DNA of 64,000 bases from Bolinopsis microptera (lineage: Eukaryota; Ctenophora; Tentaculata; Lobata; Bolinopsidae): the NCBI RefSeq assembly GCF_026151205.1, contig NC_087081.1:14978340-15042339 (forward strand), written 5' to 3'. The notes below the pieces were generated by a model. That model saw nothing but the letters and a program-made list of their open reading frames with translations, ran no database searches and was not told the origin of the DNA. The position numbers were made by a program, and so were the translations under genes. Shown here in pieces: positions 11,466 through 26,400 of the stretch (position 1 is the stretch's first letter; every line of letters starts with the position of its first letter).

Positions 11466-14400
11466 ATGGCTGACGGTAGACAGAGTATGAACAGTAGACA
11501 GCGATCAGATCACCTATCAATATCATCAGGGAGCTCTACTTGCTGTTCACATCTTTGTTCACAAGTCATCAGAACAGTCCTCTTCATCTTCAACTTCATA
11601 TTCTGGGTTAATTGATGGGGTTCATTTAGCATTTTTAATTAATACACTTAAATCTCATTTTAGAAATTTGTTGAAATTATGTTGATCAAAAGAAAGCAGA
11701 TCTAATATACATTACTTGATAAAACTGCGTTCTTTCACACTACACGACCGTGCACAAACATTCTTTGAACCTCTGCAAATTCTACCCCTTAAAACCTAAC
11801 CCCATACACCAAAACCCCAGGCACTAGGCGGCACATTACTAGTACTAGGAGTTTACCTGAAGATAGAATACAAGTCTCTAGACAACATCTCTGACGATAA
11901 CTTTGGAACATGGATGTACGGACTCATCATCGTCGGCTCCGTGATATTCGTGATATCATTCTTAGGGTGCTGTGGAACTCTGCTTCAATCTAATAACTTT
12001 TTAATGCTGGTTTGTTGTTGGGTTTCTCTCCTTTCTGGCATTCTCTGGTATTACTGTACACGGTACAGATGTTAGTCTGTCAATTAACTGCGTTGAAGAG
12101 TTTGTGATTTTGTTGTCGTATGGCTCTCCAACGGTAAATGTTGTAGGTTGTAGGGCTTGCCGCTTCAATTAGTGACATAGCTTTCTTGAAGCTTACATTA
12201 CATGTATGGAATTATTTGAGTACTAAAACATAACCTCCCCTCAGTATTTCATGCTCCTCATTTTGTTGGTCTTTGGCCAAATTGGATGTGGTATATGGGC
12301 CTATACCATCAGAGATAAGGTAATTTTCCGCGCTAATCTGTCAATGTACATTTTTAGTTAGCCTGACAAATTAGAATTATTCAGTAAATGACCTCATATA
12401 TTATGTCAGGGACTAATTTATGAAATATGAGACGACAATGTTAAAATTGATAAGCTAATGATTAATTTAATGGATGCTAATGTGGTAATTACAAATGTAC
12501 ATCCTCCTCAACCCTTCCATTATGTTAACGATAATTAGTGATTTGAGGACCTGCCAAGATGTAGGTAAACCTCTAATTTGACATTTATTACATTCAGATA
12601 TTTATCGACCTAGAAGAGGGGCTCGAGAGTGCAGTTGCTGAATACAATAACACTAAATCTAATGGAAATGAGTCTGTTATCAAAGATTCCATTGATTCCA
12701 TTCAGACGGTGGGTTTTTATTAAGTTATTTGTGAAACCAAATATTACAAATTAATCCCTATTCCTTATTCAATATTCATGATACAATGCAGCTGAATGAA
12801 ATATTTACATCTTTTCTCCTTTCATGAATTTCGTACCGTAATCTCCTCAGACATCCCCAAATAATCTCCTCAGATATCCAAATAACCCCAAATAATCTCC
12901 TCAGATATCCAAATAACCCCAAGTAATCTCCTCAGACATCCCCAAATAATCTCCCCAGATATCCAAATAACCCCAAATAATCTCCCCAGATATCCAAATA
13001 ACCCCAAATAATCTCCTCAGATATCCAAATAACCCCAAATAATCTCCCCAGATATCCAAATAACCCCAAATAATCTCCTCAAATATCCAAATAACCCCAA
13101 ATAATCTCCTCAGATATTCAAGTGTTGCGGACACAACGGCCGGGCTGACTATAACGGAGACCCTCCTCGGAGCTGCTGTCCTCGGACGGAACACGATCTA
13201 CCTCACTGTTCCGAGGAAACATATCATAATGTGGTAGGTTAAATAACACTATTATATTTAGCATTTAATAATCTTTAAATTTAATTGTGTTCCCAAGGTT
13301 TCAAGGCTCTAACTCATTCAGTAGCTGCGTAACAATAGCATAAAAAATGATCGAGATATTATCCTGATATCAGACAATTTGTAAAAAAGACTCATGAAGC
13401 TGCCACAGTGCCACGCTCCACTCCAATCAATTTGAGGTCTCACATTTTGTTGACAGATTCCGGAGGTCATACCTTTTAGCCCCTGTAAATATCAAATACC
13501 GTTCCCAACTGTCCTTGAGTTATAAAACTGATCACGTGATCACATGGGGACCTTGTTTTGGTACACCCTGTATTATGGGAATGTTTTACATCTGTCAGTA
13601 AATCTGTAACAAAATAATCGTGTTACTGTTAAATAATTACTATAAACTATTAACAAATTACTATTACGAATCATATTACTATTAACAAGCTAAATCTTAT
13701 AACTGTCGGCATCCAAAAATAACCTTGCATATTATTTACTTGTGGAATGTTATGTTATGTACTTATATATTGGGTATATTAACCCTCGATTGTTTTAGTA
13801 GTAACCCTTGATATTTTGTGAAACCACGGCGTTAAATTGGAAAAAGGGGCCGACTTACAGCCTCACTTCCTGCACAAGGTAGCTTCGTTTAGCAAGTGCG
13901 CTGCTGGGAAAGGCTTCCATTTGTTTCACATTTGCTGACACCTGTCCACGAGTTGTTAAAATGCTATAACACCAGAATTAATATGTAGCGCTAAACACAG
14001 TTGTGGTGTGCCAACAAGAGCTGCTGTGAAAAAGTGTGCCATATCCTGATTTGGTGTTAATTGAACCGTGTAGTTACTAATAAGGTTAGTAATAAGGTTA
14101 CCAATAAGGTTACTAATAAGGCTGATTGTTAAGGCGTGGTCCATGAATCTACTGCACACTTAGGCAGAAAACACGTGTCATATAATTATATTCCATCTTC
14201 TAAGTGCGTCATCTCAATAGAATTGGTCCGTATCCAAGTACAAAGTAATTAACTCAAGGGCTGTTAATTTACAACACGATAAATTTATCAAACTAATTAA
14301 TCCCAACTAAAATAGTTAGCGCCATTAATCCATACTCCAAAACGAAGAGTAGAAAACCCTCAAGAGCGCTCCAGAAACGAGTCCGATGTTATTAATTATT

Positions 14401-17400
14401 ACAGATCTTCAACAATTAGTCAGTTTCGAATCACCACACACTGGCTATAATTTGTCAGTTCAAGCGAGCATTCTCTTCCATCTTCTCCACAAAGCAATTA
14501 TACCAGCTGATTCTCTTTATTATTACTCTATTATCTGTAAATAGGAAGAGTACTGCCTCTCTGATCAGACACGTGGGCAGGTTGTAATGTCACGTGGGCA
14601 GGTTGTAATGTCACGTGGGTAGGTTGTAATGTTCGGAATGTCAGCAGTGACAGTTACACTCCTGGTCTTGTTGCACGTGTTCACTATTATACGGTGTGAT
14701 CTTGCCAGGATTTTTAACCTGGGCAGAAATAATACGTTTGTAAAAAGTAGGAAATATCAGAGAGTATGTTGGTCTAAATCAGATCTACACCAGTATAGTA
14801 GTGAATTCATCTCATTCTAATCAGACATTTAGCAATAACTTTGGTCTATACACTAAAATGTACATAAATGTACAGAAGAGTACAGAAGAGTACAGACTGT
14901 CTACAGGTAGTCACGTGACAATGTATGAACGTCACGTGACAGATAGAGAGAGTACCTTGTCACTCTGCTGTTGTCACCTTATTGTGACATGTCCTGTTGG
15001 CTGCTGAACAGAAGGACTGATGTAGTGCACTGACCTAGTGTTGGCAGTGCGCCACACATATTAGTAAGAGTACTCATCACGTGACGAGAAGGTATTATGT
15101 TGGACTATTGTTCAGATTTGGGCGGGAACTGTGTATCTTACTGTACTAAGGACTGGGCTTCTCTCTCTGAGAGACAGTTGTTGTGAAGAGTGAATATACT
15201 GACTACTGGGGGTACAGGAATAATACTTATAAGTAGGAGGTACTCAACTATACTACTGTTCTGGGTGTGCAGTGTACTTGTTATTTTAGGATTGTACTTG
15301 TTATTTTACTCTATCGTATCAAAGTAGTAAGTACTAAGGAACAACTCTCCGTTTAGAAGTTTAAATGTGAATATCATGTACATACTTGTCTAGGTACGGA
15401 CTACGGACAGTATCTATTGTTTTGCACCCGTGAGACTAAAGTGTGATACATCATACAGTATGTAATGCAAAATAGGACCCCTGTCACAATGCGACATGTC
15501 ACGTGATAATCACAACATATATCACGTGATAATGAGACCTGAGAACCTGCTAATCTACACTACTTCTCCAGTTCTCCTACTCTACAGTATTTCAATGAGA
15601 ACGTGACTACTGCCGTTTTCTGACAAAAGTGCTTAAGTAACATTTTGGAAATTTCGGGTTTTTTGGTCCAACTTTTGTTTTTGGGTCGAGAACTGTCCCT
15701 GAGGACCATTGGATAGATTCGCCGACCCCCCGAAACCCCCTTTTTGGAACCCCCTAAAATGCAAAATATGGTCATTTTTCTGAGAAAAGTGCTTAAGTAA
15801 CATTTTGGAAAACGGGTGCCGTTTATCTCAAAAACGGTGCCATTTCGGGAACTGAAAACGGTGACATTGTTTTTTACGCCCAAAACTGGCCTAGTGACGG
15901 TAATTTGGTGATCGTGGGTCTTTTGGCCTGGGAGAAAACAATTTATTTACGTCTTCAGTTTACAAATCAGTGAAACACAAACATACTATGCGGGGGGACT
16001 ACAGACCCCCTCAAAGTCCTTTACAACGTTACTGCCAGGTTACATAGCACTGAAAGTGAAAATCAATATCATCAGAAATTCAAATTCAAAGCAATGCCGT
16101 CATAGTATTACAAAGCCCCAAAACGCAACAATGCTTCAAACTCTATTATAACATGAGCATGCAAATAACATAAATCATCTAAAAACTGAAAAGGGTAAAA
16201 TAAAATAAGAATATAAACTAGGTCAACTAAATATTACTAATACAACAACTCATCTCAACAAAGAGATCCCTAGACACGCACGAAATAACTCAAATAATGT
16301 AAATAAGGTGAAAATAGGAACTCAATCTAGGTTCCAGGTACAACCACACGCGGGAAGCGTGAGCCGAAGAGAAAAGGCACATTACACTCAAGATTCAAGG
16401 TCCAAATTAATAAAAGCGATATATGAAGGACAAACAAATATGAACTACTCCAACATATCAACAGTCTACACATTCCTAATCAAATATTTTGATAACACGA
16501 TCGTAAATATCTACCCCAAATTTACACCAGATATTAAGTTTAGAATTGTAAAACTTCAAAAACTTTTTGCGCAAGGCAGCAGGAATAAAGCCTTGATTTA
16601 CAAGCTTCTTAACTAAGTCACGAATGTTACTATAAAATCCCTCTACTGTGGTATTAATGTTAGCGAATCTAACAAGCTGAGAAATAAATACCCCGTAAGA
16701 AAGATTCTTTGGGATATTCCCATCTAAAAAAGGATAAGAAATGACATTAAAACTATAGTCTTTCCGTTTATCATAAAGTGTTACTCTAAACTTGCCCCTG
16801 TAAATGCTAATACATAAATCTAGATAATTGCACTTACGCGGTGAAACATTAGTACAGTTTACAATCATCTCCGTAGGATAGATATCTCCTAAAATATTCC
16901 CTAATAGACCACTATCATTAAACGAAATAAGATCATCTTGATATCGAAATATATTTTCCAAACTCTTAAGTGCAACCTCATCACCATTTTCTATGAGTTT
17001 CTTGATATATTCATATTCAAACACATGTAAATAAGTATTAGCAATCTGAGGTCCTGCATTAGTCCCCATCGGGATCCCAATAACTTGCTTGTATATCTTG
17101 CCTTGATAAATAACAAAAGAATTATCGATCAAATAGTTAACACATTCTATAAGCTCATCTTTGCTGAAACTAGTCTTATTAGAACAACGTCCTTGGCTAA
17201 AATAAGCTCTTTTCGTATAAATATTAGGAATGATAAACGGCTTCTCTTTAAATCCAAAAACACGGTTGATAAACTTTAAAAGATTAGCTTTTAATTGTGT
17301 ATGAGGAATGGAAGTATAAAGAGTAGAGAAATCGTAAGTATTAATAGATTTAGAACCCATTCTCAAGTTATTAGCGTGAATAAAATCTATAACAGGCTCG

Positions 17401-20400
17401 TTATTGTCTATAACATAGAAATCATTTCTCGAGTGAAATTTATTATCATAAAGTGACCTATTTTTAGCTGAATGCAATAAAGATTTAAGACAAATTCCCA
17501 CATATTTAGAAAGTTGCTGTAAGCTACATGCAGCACCTGAAGTAATAAATCTAAAACCAACTGGCGATTTATGCTGTTTAGGGGTAATATATAAATACGG
17601 TAATTTACGATTTTCAGGTAATAATTTAATTCCATATTTTAACATAAACTTTTCATGTTCTTGGACAATGTCATCAACTGACCTGTCAATCATCTCGAAA
17701 TTATCTGAAGCCAGTTCTTCATGAATCTTCGAAATGTAAAACTTCTTACATACAATAGTAATATTATTAGCAGCTTTATCAGTAGGTACTAACACATATT
17801 TATCATGCAAAATATCAAGTTCATGTTTCACGTTCTCATCAGAAAGAGTAGTATTATAAGGAAAAGGTTTACAGTTCTCTAACTGTCTCTTTACTTGTTC
17901 TAATATAAGTGCTAAATTAATGTGCTTAATTTATGTCACTTAAGCACTTTTGTGAAAACGTGCTCGTTTTCTAACAAAAGTGCTTAAGTGCCATTATACC
18001 TTTAATTTAATGTTGATACTGCCAACTGAAACTATATAATCGGTACTAACAAATCTAAATTTTCACGGCGGATCGATTGGTGATGGTCATAAACTTCAGA
18101 AACGCTAGCTTCGCCGTCAAAATTGCCGATTTGTCAATGCAGAACGTTTCAAAATATACGTCATAATTTGCTTTAAAATTTTGTATTCTCTTATAAGTTG
18201 AGACTGGCGGGATTATCGACAGGCAAGGGAACATTACCAAAGAGATAGAAGCGATTTGCTTCACTGCTCCTTCTCTGTTGATATGGAGAAAGTTCTTTTA
18301 CTACCACACATGTAGTACAAGGAGTACAAGGAGGCGATTTTTACAAGACGCACATTTAACGAGACCTTCGCGAGGCTGGGGTCAGACGGAGCTCCTTTAG
18401 CGATTCTTTGGAATGAGTCAATCGCAGGAAAGATGAGAATGTGTCCTCGACTTGGATAAGGGCAATAAAAATTTTTGCCAGTTAGTTGGCAAGATTGGTA
18501 GCAGGGAGATCATTTTTTGGGCAGACAATTGTTCTGCTCAAAACAAGTGTTGGACTTTATTTACTGCCCTATGTTCATCAACAGCCCAGATGTTGACCTG
18601 GACAAGATAACGGTCAAGTATCCCCAGTATCTAAAGCCAGTGCACACCTTTATGAGTGCAGACTCATTCCACCATAAAGTGGAGTTGTCCATTAAACAAT
18701 CAGGTCAACTTCATGATTATAAGGACTTTGTTCAGGCAGTTGAACAGGTGGGTTTTGCGATAAGCATGAACTGCACATACTTTGAATCGTGGCCAAGGTC
18801 CTACGGAACAAGCAACTAAAAAACTAAAGATGTTAAAGTTGTAAGTTTCCAGCGTGGGTCTGTAGAAATGGAATGGAAAACAAATCATGACGAGGTTTCC
18901 TTTCATTTCATTTCATTTCTCAGACAAAAAGACGAGAGACTCATTTCCATAGGATGCAAAATAGCTTTCGCCCAGGAAGAGCCCCGGGGGATAGCTACTC
19001 CCAAAAAACAAGACATTATACGTAAACTGTGCAGGCTTATGGCCCCGAGTAGTAGGGTATTCTGGATGAACTTGCCTGATAGTACAGCTATATAACAGAT
19101 ATCTTAATCGAGTGTTTGACTAAAAATCATCTATTTCTTGTATTATTTACCATTTATTTATGTACAGCATTACTTACAATTATGTTACATTTTTCTTTGC
19201 CTCGCGTTACGATATCAATAATTCGCAAATCATTGGTCTTTATGAAGAAAGCCTCATCTGAGTTCTTAATTTAATTTCTAAAGAAAGCAACTTATTTATT
19301 ATTATCCCGTACTTTCACCAATCAACTCTTCGTTGAAATGCTGGTAGAATTTCGACTATTTTTTAATCCGCTGGGGAGAAGGGAGTGTTTTCGTGTTTTT
19401 AAACCACCACCAATCAATTTGTCGTAAAATTTTAGGTCAGAATGATCGCAGATAAAGTTCCCACTAATGTGGCTGTACTTAAGCACTTTTCTCAGAAAAC
19501 GAAATTTTCTATTTCAGCGTGTCCCCTATTTACAACCAATGTTTCATCACAACAGTTTTAGGCTAATTTTTCGTTTTACTTTCGATGACCAATGGTTTGA
19601 ACGGGTCATTTTTATCAGAACATGTAGTATTTGCCGATGTGACTGTACTTAAGCACTTTTCTCAGAAAACGAAATTTCAACTTTTCTATTCCAGCGTGTC
19701 CCCTATTTACAACCAATGTTTCATCACAACAGTTTTAGGCTAATTTTTCGTTTTACTTTCGATGACCAATGGTTTGAACGGGTCATTTTCATCAGAACAT
19801 GTAGTATTTGCCGATGTGACTGTACTTAAGCACTTTTCTAAGAAATTCAAACTATAATTTGTGATTTTGAGGCACTTTCCGAGAAGTTAGGATGATGAAA
19901 CTTTGTCAGAAGTCTCAAAAGTCGACAAAGTACCTTAGAAACATAGTGGGTGCAGTTTAAATTGGACAATAGCTAGCCCAGAGCAATTACAGAATTGAAA
20001 TCTTTAAGCTCAATTTACACAAAATGAACCTTGTGTTACTTAAGCACTTTTGTCAGAAAACGGCAGACTAGTAGGTGAGAGTAGTGAGAGTAGTACTGCA
20101 TTTGGAGATTACAGGAGAGTTACAGGAGTAGGATAGATTTTAGCGGGAAATATTCCTTTGTTATACTGAACGTGACAGTGTGACAGTGTAATAGTTACTG
20201 TATACCAGTTAACAGGTACTGACAGATCCCTGGCTGCAGTTCCCACATGAAAAAGCTATAATTATCGTTTAATTAGGTGATTATGTAATAATCATCTTGC
20301 TCGATTTGGAAAACTTCGTGAAGTTTATGGCTTGCCAAAAATCACTAATCTAATGCTAGTGAAATTTACAGAATAAATTTAAATCTAATAGGTCGGAAGT

Positions 20401-23400
20401 ACATGATCGTTGAGTTTTTGAAAAGAAATTATGGAAAGTCTTTTATACCGTAGCACAGATCAAATTGTTCAAGAAACACTTTTAGCACCTCAGTAGCCAA
20501 GTTTACCTTATCAAGTTGTAAAGTAACTCATAACTCCATCACATTAGTACTTAACCACTAACCACACTACCATCGTAAACGAGGATCATGTAATTCAGCT
20601 GCAGAACTTCGTGACCCAGAAATTTGACCTTCCATCACAGCTCAAACAGAAATATCAGATTTAAATCTAACGTTCAAACCTTTTTCTTAACCCCAATTTG
20701 AGCCGTAACGCTACCCAAAGTTTAAATACCTGAGTCTAGACTATAAATTAAAGCACTTAGTAAAACTCCCACTTCACCCTTCCAATGTTTCACGAAGTGA
20801 GAATTAATCTTGTCATATCCGAGTAAGTAAACCATCACTTGAACATGCCCATATATGGAATAACCAGCCTCTGATTGTATTATACGTACTCAATAATTCG
20901 TGTAAGGTGCCATGACAACTGTTGTCAGGGCGTATATTCCGACAGTTCGATTCCTAACTGTGACAGAAAATATGATATATATTACATAGTGTTTTCATAC
21001 GGTTACTGGGAATAGGGGTAATTTGATTTAGAAAGTCGTGATATTTTATGAATGTGATTTTGTTAGACTGAACAACTGAACATACGTTTTTTTGAAAATG
21101 AGTAAGTTATGCGCTGGATTTATGGTGGCTGTATTTATGGTGTAGCCGCACATAAAATAAATAAGGATCTTTTTAAAAATGTTTTCTTCCATACCTTCAC
21201 ACATTTCTGTCTATTGTCTTACAGACGGTAAAAATCGTCAGAAAATTTGTCAGAAAATGATAAAATAGCCTCGAATATCCAATATTCACATTACAGAGGA
21301 AAAACCAAATTGTAGTAGTGCCTGTGAGTCCTGCGACTCCCTTAATATTCAAATTATGAAACTGTATTCCTGTAACGTATCTCTAATATACCAGGTCATT
21401 GACAATTTGACACACATTTACTACGTATAGTCAATTCCGAGTATTTGTTGTGTCTTGTGGTTCTCAAGAGACAGATGCTAAAAGTCAGAAAGTACTCAAA
21501 GTGAACTTTGGAACGTTGAAAGATTCATCTGCGATTTCACTTTCACTAAGGCCCAGTTCTTCTTTTCACATAACAGTGAAAAGTACATATAGAGAGAAAT
21601 AATGATAAATTGGGTGGTTGCGATTTTTAGAGTAGATGGTGTCGGGTATCTTTATTCTTGGGATTTTATAATTCACATCCTTAATCTCTTAATGATAGTA
21701 CCTTGGTTTTGCCTCTCGATTATAGTAAAATGGGACCAGAAAAATAAGAAAACTATCTTTATTAACACAATTTACTTGCACTAATGGCGACGGTGCTACG
21801 GTTAAATGTATTAAATCATGTGTTAAATATGTTAAATTTGTTAGATGTGTTGAATTGTTGAGGTTGTCTAAATATGTTGCAGAGAACTTTAAAAGTATTA
21901 TACAATAACAGTGCAGTATTGGATGTCTCAAAAGTGGTGTTTCGTTACACACATTTCTGGGTTATTTCATGTTTTATCAGGTGCGGTCAGCTGTAACACA
22001 AGCTAATCTGTGATGAGTCATCTTGTGGAGTTTAAAATATTTAAACCAAGCAGATCAGACAATTACCAAACAGTTACCATACAGTTACTAAACAGTTACT
22101 AAACAGTAACTATATTAAACATCATGTTACATGATAAACAGAAGTGTTATAATATAATATATATATATATATATTATATACGCTAAACAAAAGTGTATTA
22201 TTTTAACAGTTAGACAGCCTAAAGCTATAAGTAGACGAGTATGTTTCTCACAGACTGTTCTGTGTTTCTCACAGACTGTTCTGTGTTTCTCACAGACTGT
22301 TCTGTGTTTCTCACAGACTGTTCTGACATACAGTAAGTCAGAACAAAACTTTTCATAAATTCAAAATGTTCATGACTTTATTCTAACTGATTCTTACAAA
22401 CCAATAATAATCTACAACTTTAGAACATTTTTCTAAACCTTCCTAAACAGCTTGCTACCCTACAGTCTACAGCTCTGCACAGATTTGTCGTAAAATACTA
22501 AATTTGTAATATTTCAGGGCTGCAAAGAAAAGATACCTCAGGATGTTACAAAGAACCTGTGGTTAATAGGCATAATATTAGGAGTCCTTCTATTCTTAGA
22601 GGTGAGACACATTATTTTATAATCTGAATTCAAACAAATACAAGAAGGTTACAACTAGCAACGTTTTAGGATCTAGCAGCTTGTACTTAACATGGATTGA
22701 GTACAACAATTTAAAAGTATTTAATAAAGTTGATATTGATTCATGGGTAACCCTGTAATGAGCACATAATTTGAATCCATTAATTTACTAATTTGGTACT
22801 GAAAGTTACAACATTTCTAAAGAAAAGTGGACTGTAATGTCTGGGAATAAGCTATATTCATCTTGTCGCGTCGTACAGAGGACAATAAAAGTAAAGCTCA
22901 ATAGCCATTATGGGACCCTTTATTGTGTATGTAACTTATATTAACCGTGTAGAATTCTATGGTCAATGCTCTGCTATTCACATAATCGTTATTTCATTCA
23001 ATAAAGTATGGTTATTCTTTGCTGTGTATAACTTAATATTAAGGTTATATCCATTATCCATATGGAGATTTGGAGAATGTAATTTGATCTACATTCTACT
23101 GGCTCTACCGCAATAGTTCTATAATTCAAAACTTTATATTAATGAGATTTGATCGTTCTGCAGAGACTATTCTAACAAGAAAAACAAGAAAGGGAGAGGG
23201 AAGAAATCCGTGATTCAATATTCACTATCCAGAAATCTTATAGTTTCGACATCTTGAAATATAAATTAACCACGTACAAAATATCAAAAATTTCGAGAAT
23301 TTTAAGCCGCCGCCCACCACCCGTGTTGTACATAGTTCCAACCACACAGTACATTTTGTTTTGGCAAGTTCAATTCTCGTCTTTTGTAAACTGTTTTCTT

Positions 23401-26400
23401 CCTATCTCTGAGCATTGTTTAAACTTTGGTGTTAAATTTAAATAAACAGCAGGAGCAGATATTTCATCTACACACAAAAGTTTGTCGCAGACATAATGAA
23501 TTTCTTTAGGCTGTAAATCACTTATATTGTAGGTCAATAAGTCGATTTAATTAGGACATATTTTTCTAAGATGGCCGATGGATCAGGGCCACATATAATG
23601 TAATGTGCATGCAATCTGCTGCAAATCAGCAAATATTTAGAATGTTGATTTAGTCCTGTAGCACTTAGTGTTTAGGTAATTTAGGTAGACCGAGTATAAG
23701 TTAGGTGCAGTCTGTGGGCCTGCAGGCTGTGCAGCCCCTGTGCAGCCCCTGTACAGCCCCTGTACAGCCCCTGCAGGCTGTGGGCCGGGGTATGCTGCAC
23801 ACTGGCCGGGGTATGCTGCACACTGGCCGGGGCACACTGGCCGGGGCATGCTGCACTTTCTTAGATCAGAAATGCTTGCCCTACCCGGCGCGCCCCACCT
23901 GTTGCATAATATTAGAGTGGTTTAAGTTTAACAATATTGTTATATGTATATAAATGGGTGTGCGTCATGCAGTAACAGCTCTTACAGTTACAGCCAATAC
24001 TCTTATACACTAACAGATTGGGTGTTCAGAGAATATTGAATAAATAAAAGTAACATAAGATGGTTAGTGTTTATATATTACATTATTTAATGAGACTTTA
24101 TAACTACTTTAATTTCAATATTTCCAATACTTTACTAATTACTATATTGAATAATTTTTTTTGGAAAACAAATAGAATAATATATAACAATATAATTTAC
24201 AACAATGTATATCGACCAGATTTGAATCAACAATTAATTGAGTCCATAGGACTCATAATTAGCTAAGCTTTAATACAAAGCATGCGAACTCAAAGTCGCT
24301 TTCACAACTTTTGTCAACTGAATTGACAGAAGATCTGGTTCCTCTTATACACAGGAGAACCAGCTTCCTGATAATAAATGATAATTTACATCTTAAAAAA
24401 TTGACAACATCTGAATAGTTTTGTTGAGTTTTATAACTTATTTTCTCACACAGTAATCTAAAAAATGTTCTCGCTTCTGGCCCGCTGCCACCCGTGACAG
24501 AGTACACCAGTGGACAGAAACTCCCATGTTCGACATTCAATATTCTCTCGTTGTATAACCTCCGCTTCTGAGTCTCAGCTCTCTCGTATATTTTTTCTGT
24601 TGATGATGAGAGATAAGACTCAGAATTGGGATTGAGAAACTTTATGTCGAAATAGGAGTTCTGTCCTGGACGATAGAATCCCCTTGCACGGACGTCAGGG
24701 TGGGCATTGTCTCCTGTTAGTGTGGTACTTGTTGAGAAAGTCTCCCCGTCTAAAGTCTGTAGGTGGGGCTCACATTCTACGTCTTTGCAAACAGTTGATA
24801 GTTGTTTGGCTATGAAATCCCTAACTGAGTTGTGGCGGATGATGATGTAGCCTCCTCTTGGACAGTTTAGAGCATGGTTGATGTCCATTTTGGCCCCACA
24901 AACACAGGATTGAGGTAATCGTGGAAGGTCTTTGTTATATCGAAGAAGTAGACTATCCCTGAATTCCCCTTTGTTCAATGTGAACCCATAAGACTTAAGA
25001 GGTAGGACAGTCAACCAACTTGAGCTTCCTTTTTCTCTTGCCTGATTAATTGCACGTGTAGATCTATCACTGCTTTCATTGCAGATTAACGTGTATTCTA
25101 ATTCATGCTTTTCTGTCCTCACTTTTAGAATTTCTTTCAGCGACTCGGAATCATGATCTATATCCGTTTCAATTCCGGCCATGGCCTTTACTAAGGACTT
25201 AGTCACTTCCATTGAATAATGAATATCTTCGATCCACTCACGTACTCCTTCATAATATGCTTCGCACCTATTCATCTATAACTTAAGACTGCACACACCT
25301 GCACTACTAGTGTTAACAATAAACCTACCTGGTACACTAATGACACATCTCATTTCCGTATTTACCTACTGTAGTTGAAGTTCAGTACTTACTAAATTTG
25401 TGGGAATGCGGTTACTTTAAAAGTTTAAAGCTTTTAAGTAATCGTTTAAAACTATTCGCAGTTCATCGTATTATAAGCACTTAACCGTACTGCAGTGGCA
25501 GGAAGAAGGTTGAGCTCATAAATGAAAGATTGTAACATTTCTGACAGGATTCTGACAAATTTTACATTTGAACATTTCGAATTTTTAAAGGCAGACGATT
25601 ATATGATCGCTAAATTAAAACGACCTTGGAGTTCAATCTGATTTACACCAGAAATATTGATAACACATTGCTACAGTGTCTTATCTGTCTAAGTAACTTC
25701 CTTTATTAAGATAATAGCAAAGATTAATTCCCAGACATTCTGTCCAACTACAGCCTACTATTATACAGGCGCCATTATTCAACAAGCGACCATTGTGTGT
25801 ATTACATTTAAGGATGTTAATTTAATGTACCAGGCCTATTTTAAGAGATTCCGAGTAGTTGGTCACAGTATAGTTGGATTATTACTTGGATATTTACCTA
25901 GGAACTACCTGCGGGACAGCCAATTTATTTATCAATAAGTTACAAATCATCACTGTCTGAGAAATTTAGATATTTCCATTATTTAATGTTACTTAATTGT
26001 GCACGTTTCAGGATGATATACGTCATCTAAATTGTTGTACATACTAATTACTATGGAAATTTTATTTTACCTGAATTGGCTGAAGTCCAATACTCACTGT
26101 AATCTGTATGAATTTAGCACTCGTCTAGAAATCAAAACATGTTATGTTTCCTTAAGAAACTATACAAATACACACGATACACATGACGTATAACAGTGTA
26201 CACGTGAATAAAGTCAGAATATTATTATTACTGTGCTTTCTAAAAGTATGTCACGTGATTATACACGTGATAAAGCTAGTTATGAATAACTACGTCGTGG
26301 TTATTGTAAAGGTGGATATATAAAAGAAGTTATTATAGAGGAGATGGTTGATGGGGATTGGGACCCATTTATATCATGCTAATTCAAATAATCTATATAT

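Larger units (their letters stand above)
15610..20066. mobile_element. 4.46-kb composite TIR element inside tetraspanin intron 5
   Basis: Perfect 33-bp inverted termini (CTGCCGTTTTCTGACAAAAG...) are flanked by ACTA on both sides (15606-15609, 20067-20070). Shorter copies of the terminal motif (GTGCTTAAGT / ACTTAAGCAC) recur inside at about 15785, 17938-17990, 19478, 19650 and 19827. The left part holds a minus-strand reverse transcriptase frame; the right part a plus-strand decayed transposase. Both lie in a host intron and are probably passengers. Superfamily not assigned; a 4-bp duplication limits the options. Confidence 0.75.

Noticed and set aside
12901-13194. 97-codon minus-strand frame of repeated WGYLDI
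   Set aside because: It is the translation of the 31-bp minisatellite, whose period is not a multiple of three in all units, and lies antisense to tetraspanin exon 5.
16308-16616. 102-codon plus-strand frame
   Set aside because: Overlaps the 3' end of the RT frame on the other strand and has no recognisable content.
20900-20970. Possible tRNA gene (AGTTCGATTCC resembles a B box)
   Set aside because: The first B-box base differs and there is no A box or acceptor stem.
23160-23175. Alternative last exon of the tetraspanin (CTGCAG/AGACTATTC)
   Set aside because: It would add only RLF before a stop and lose half of TM4; the exon at 28600 completes TM4.
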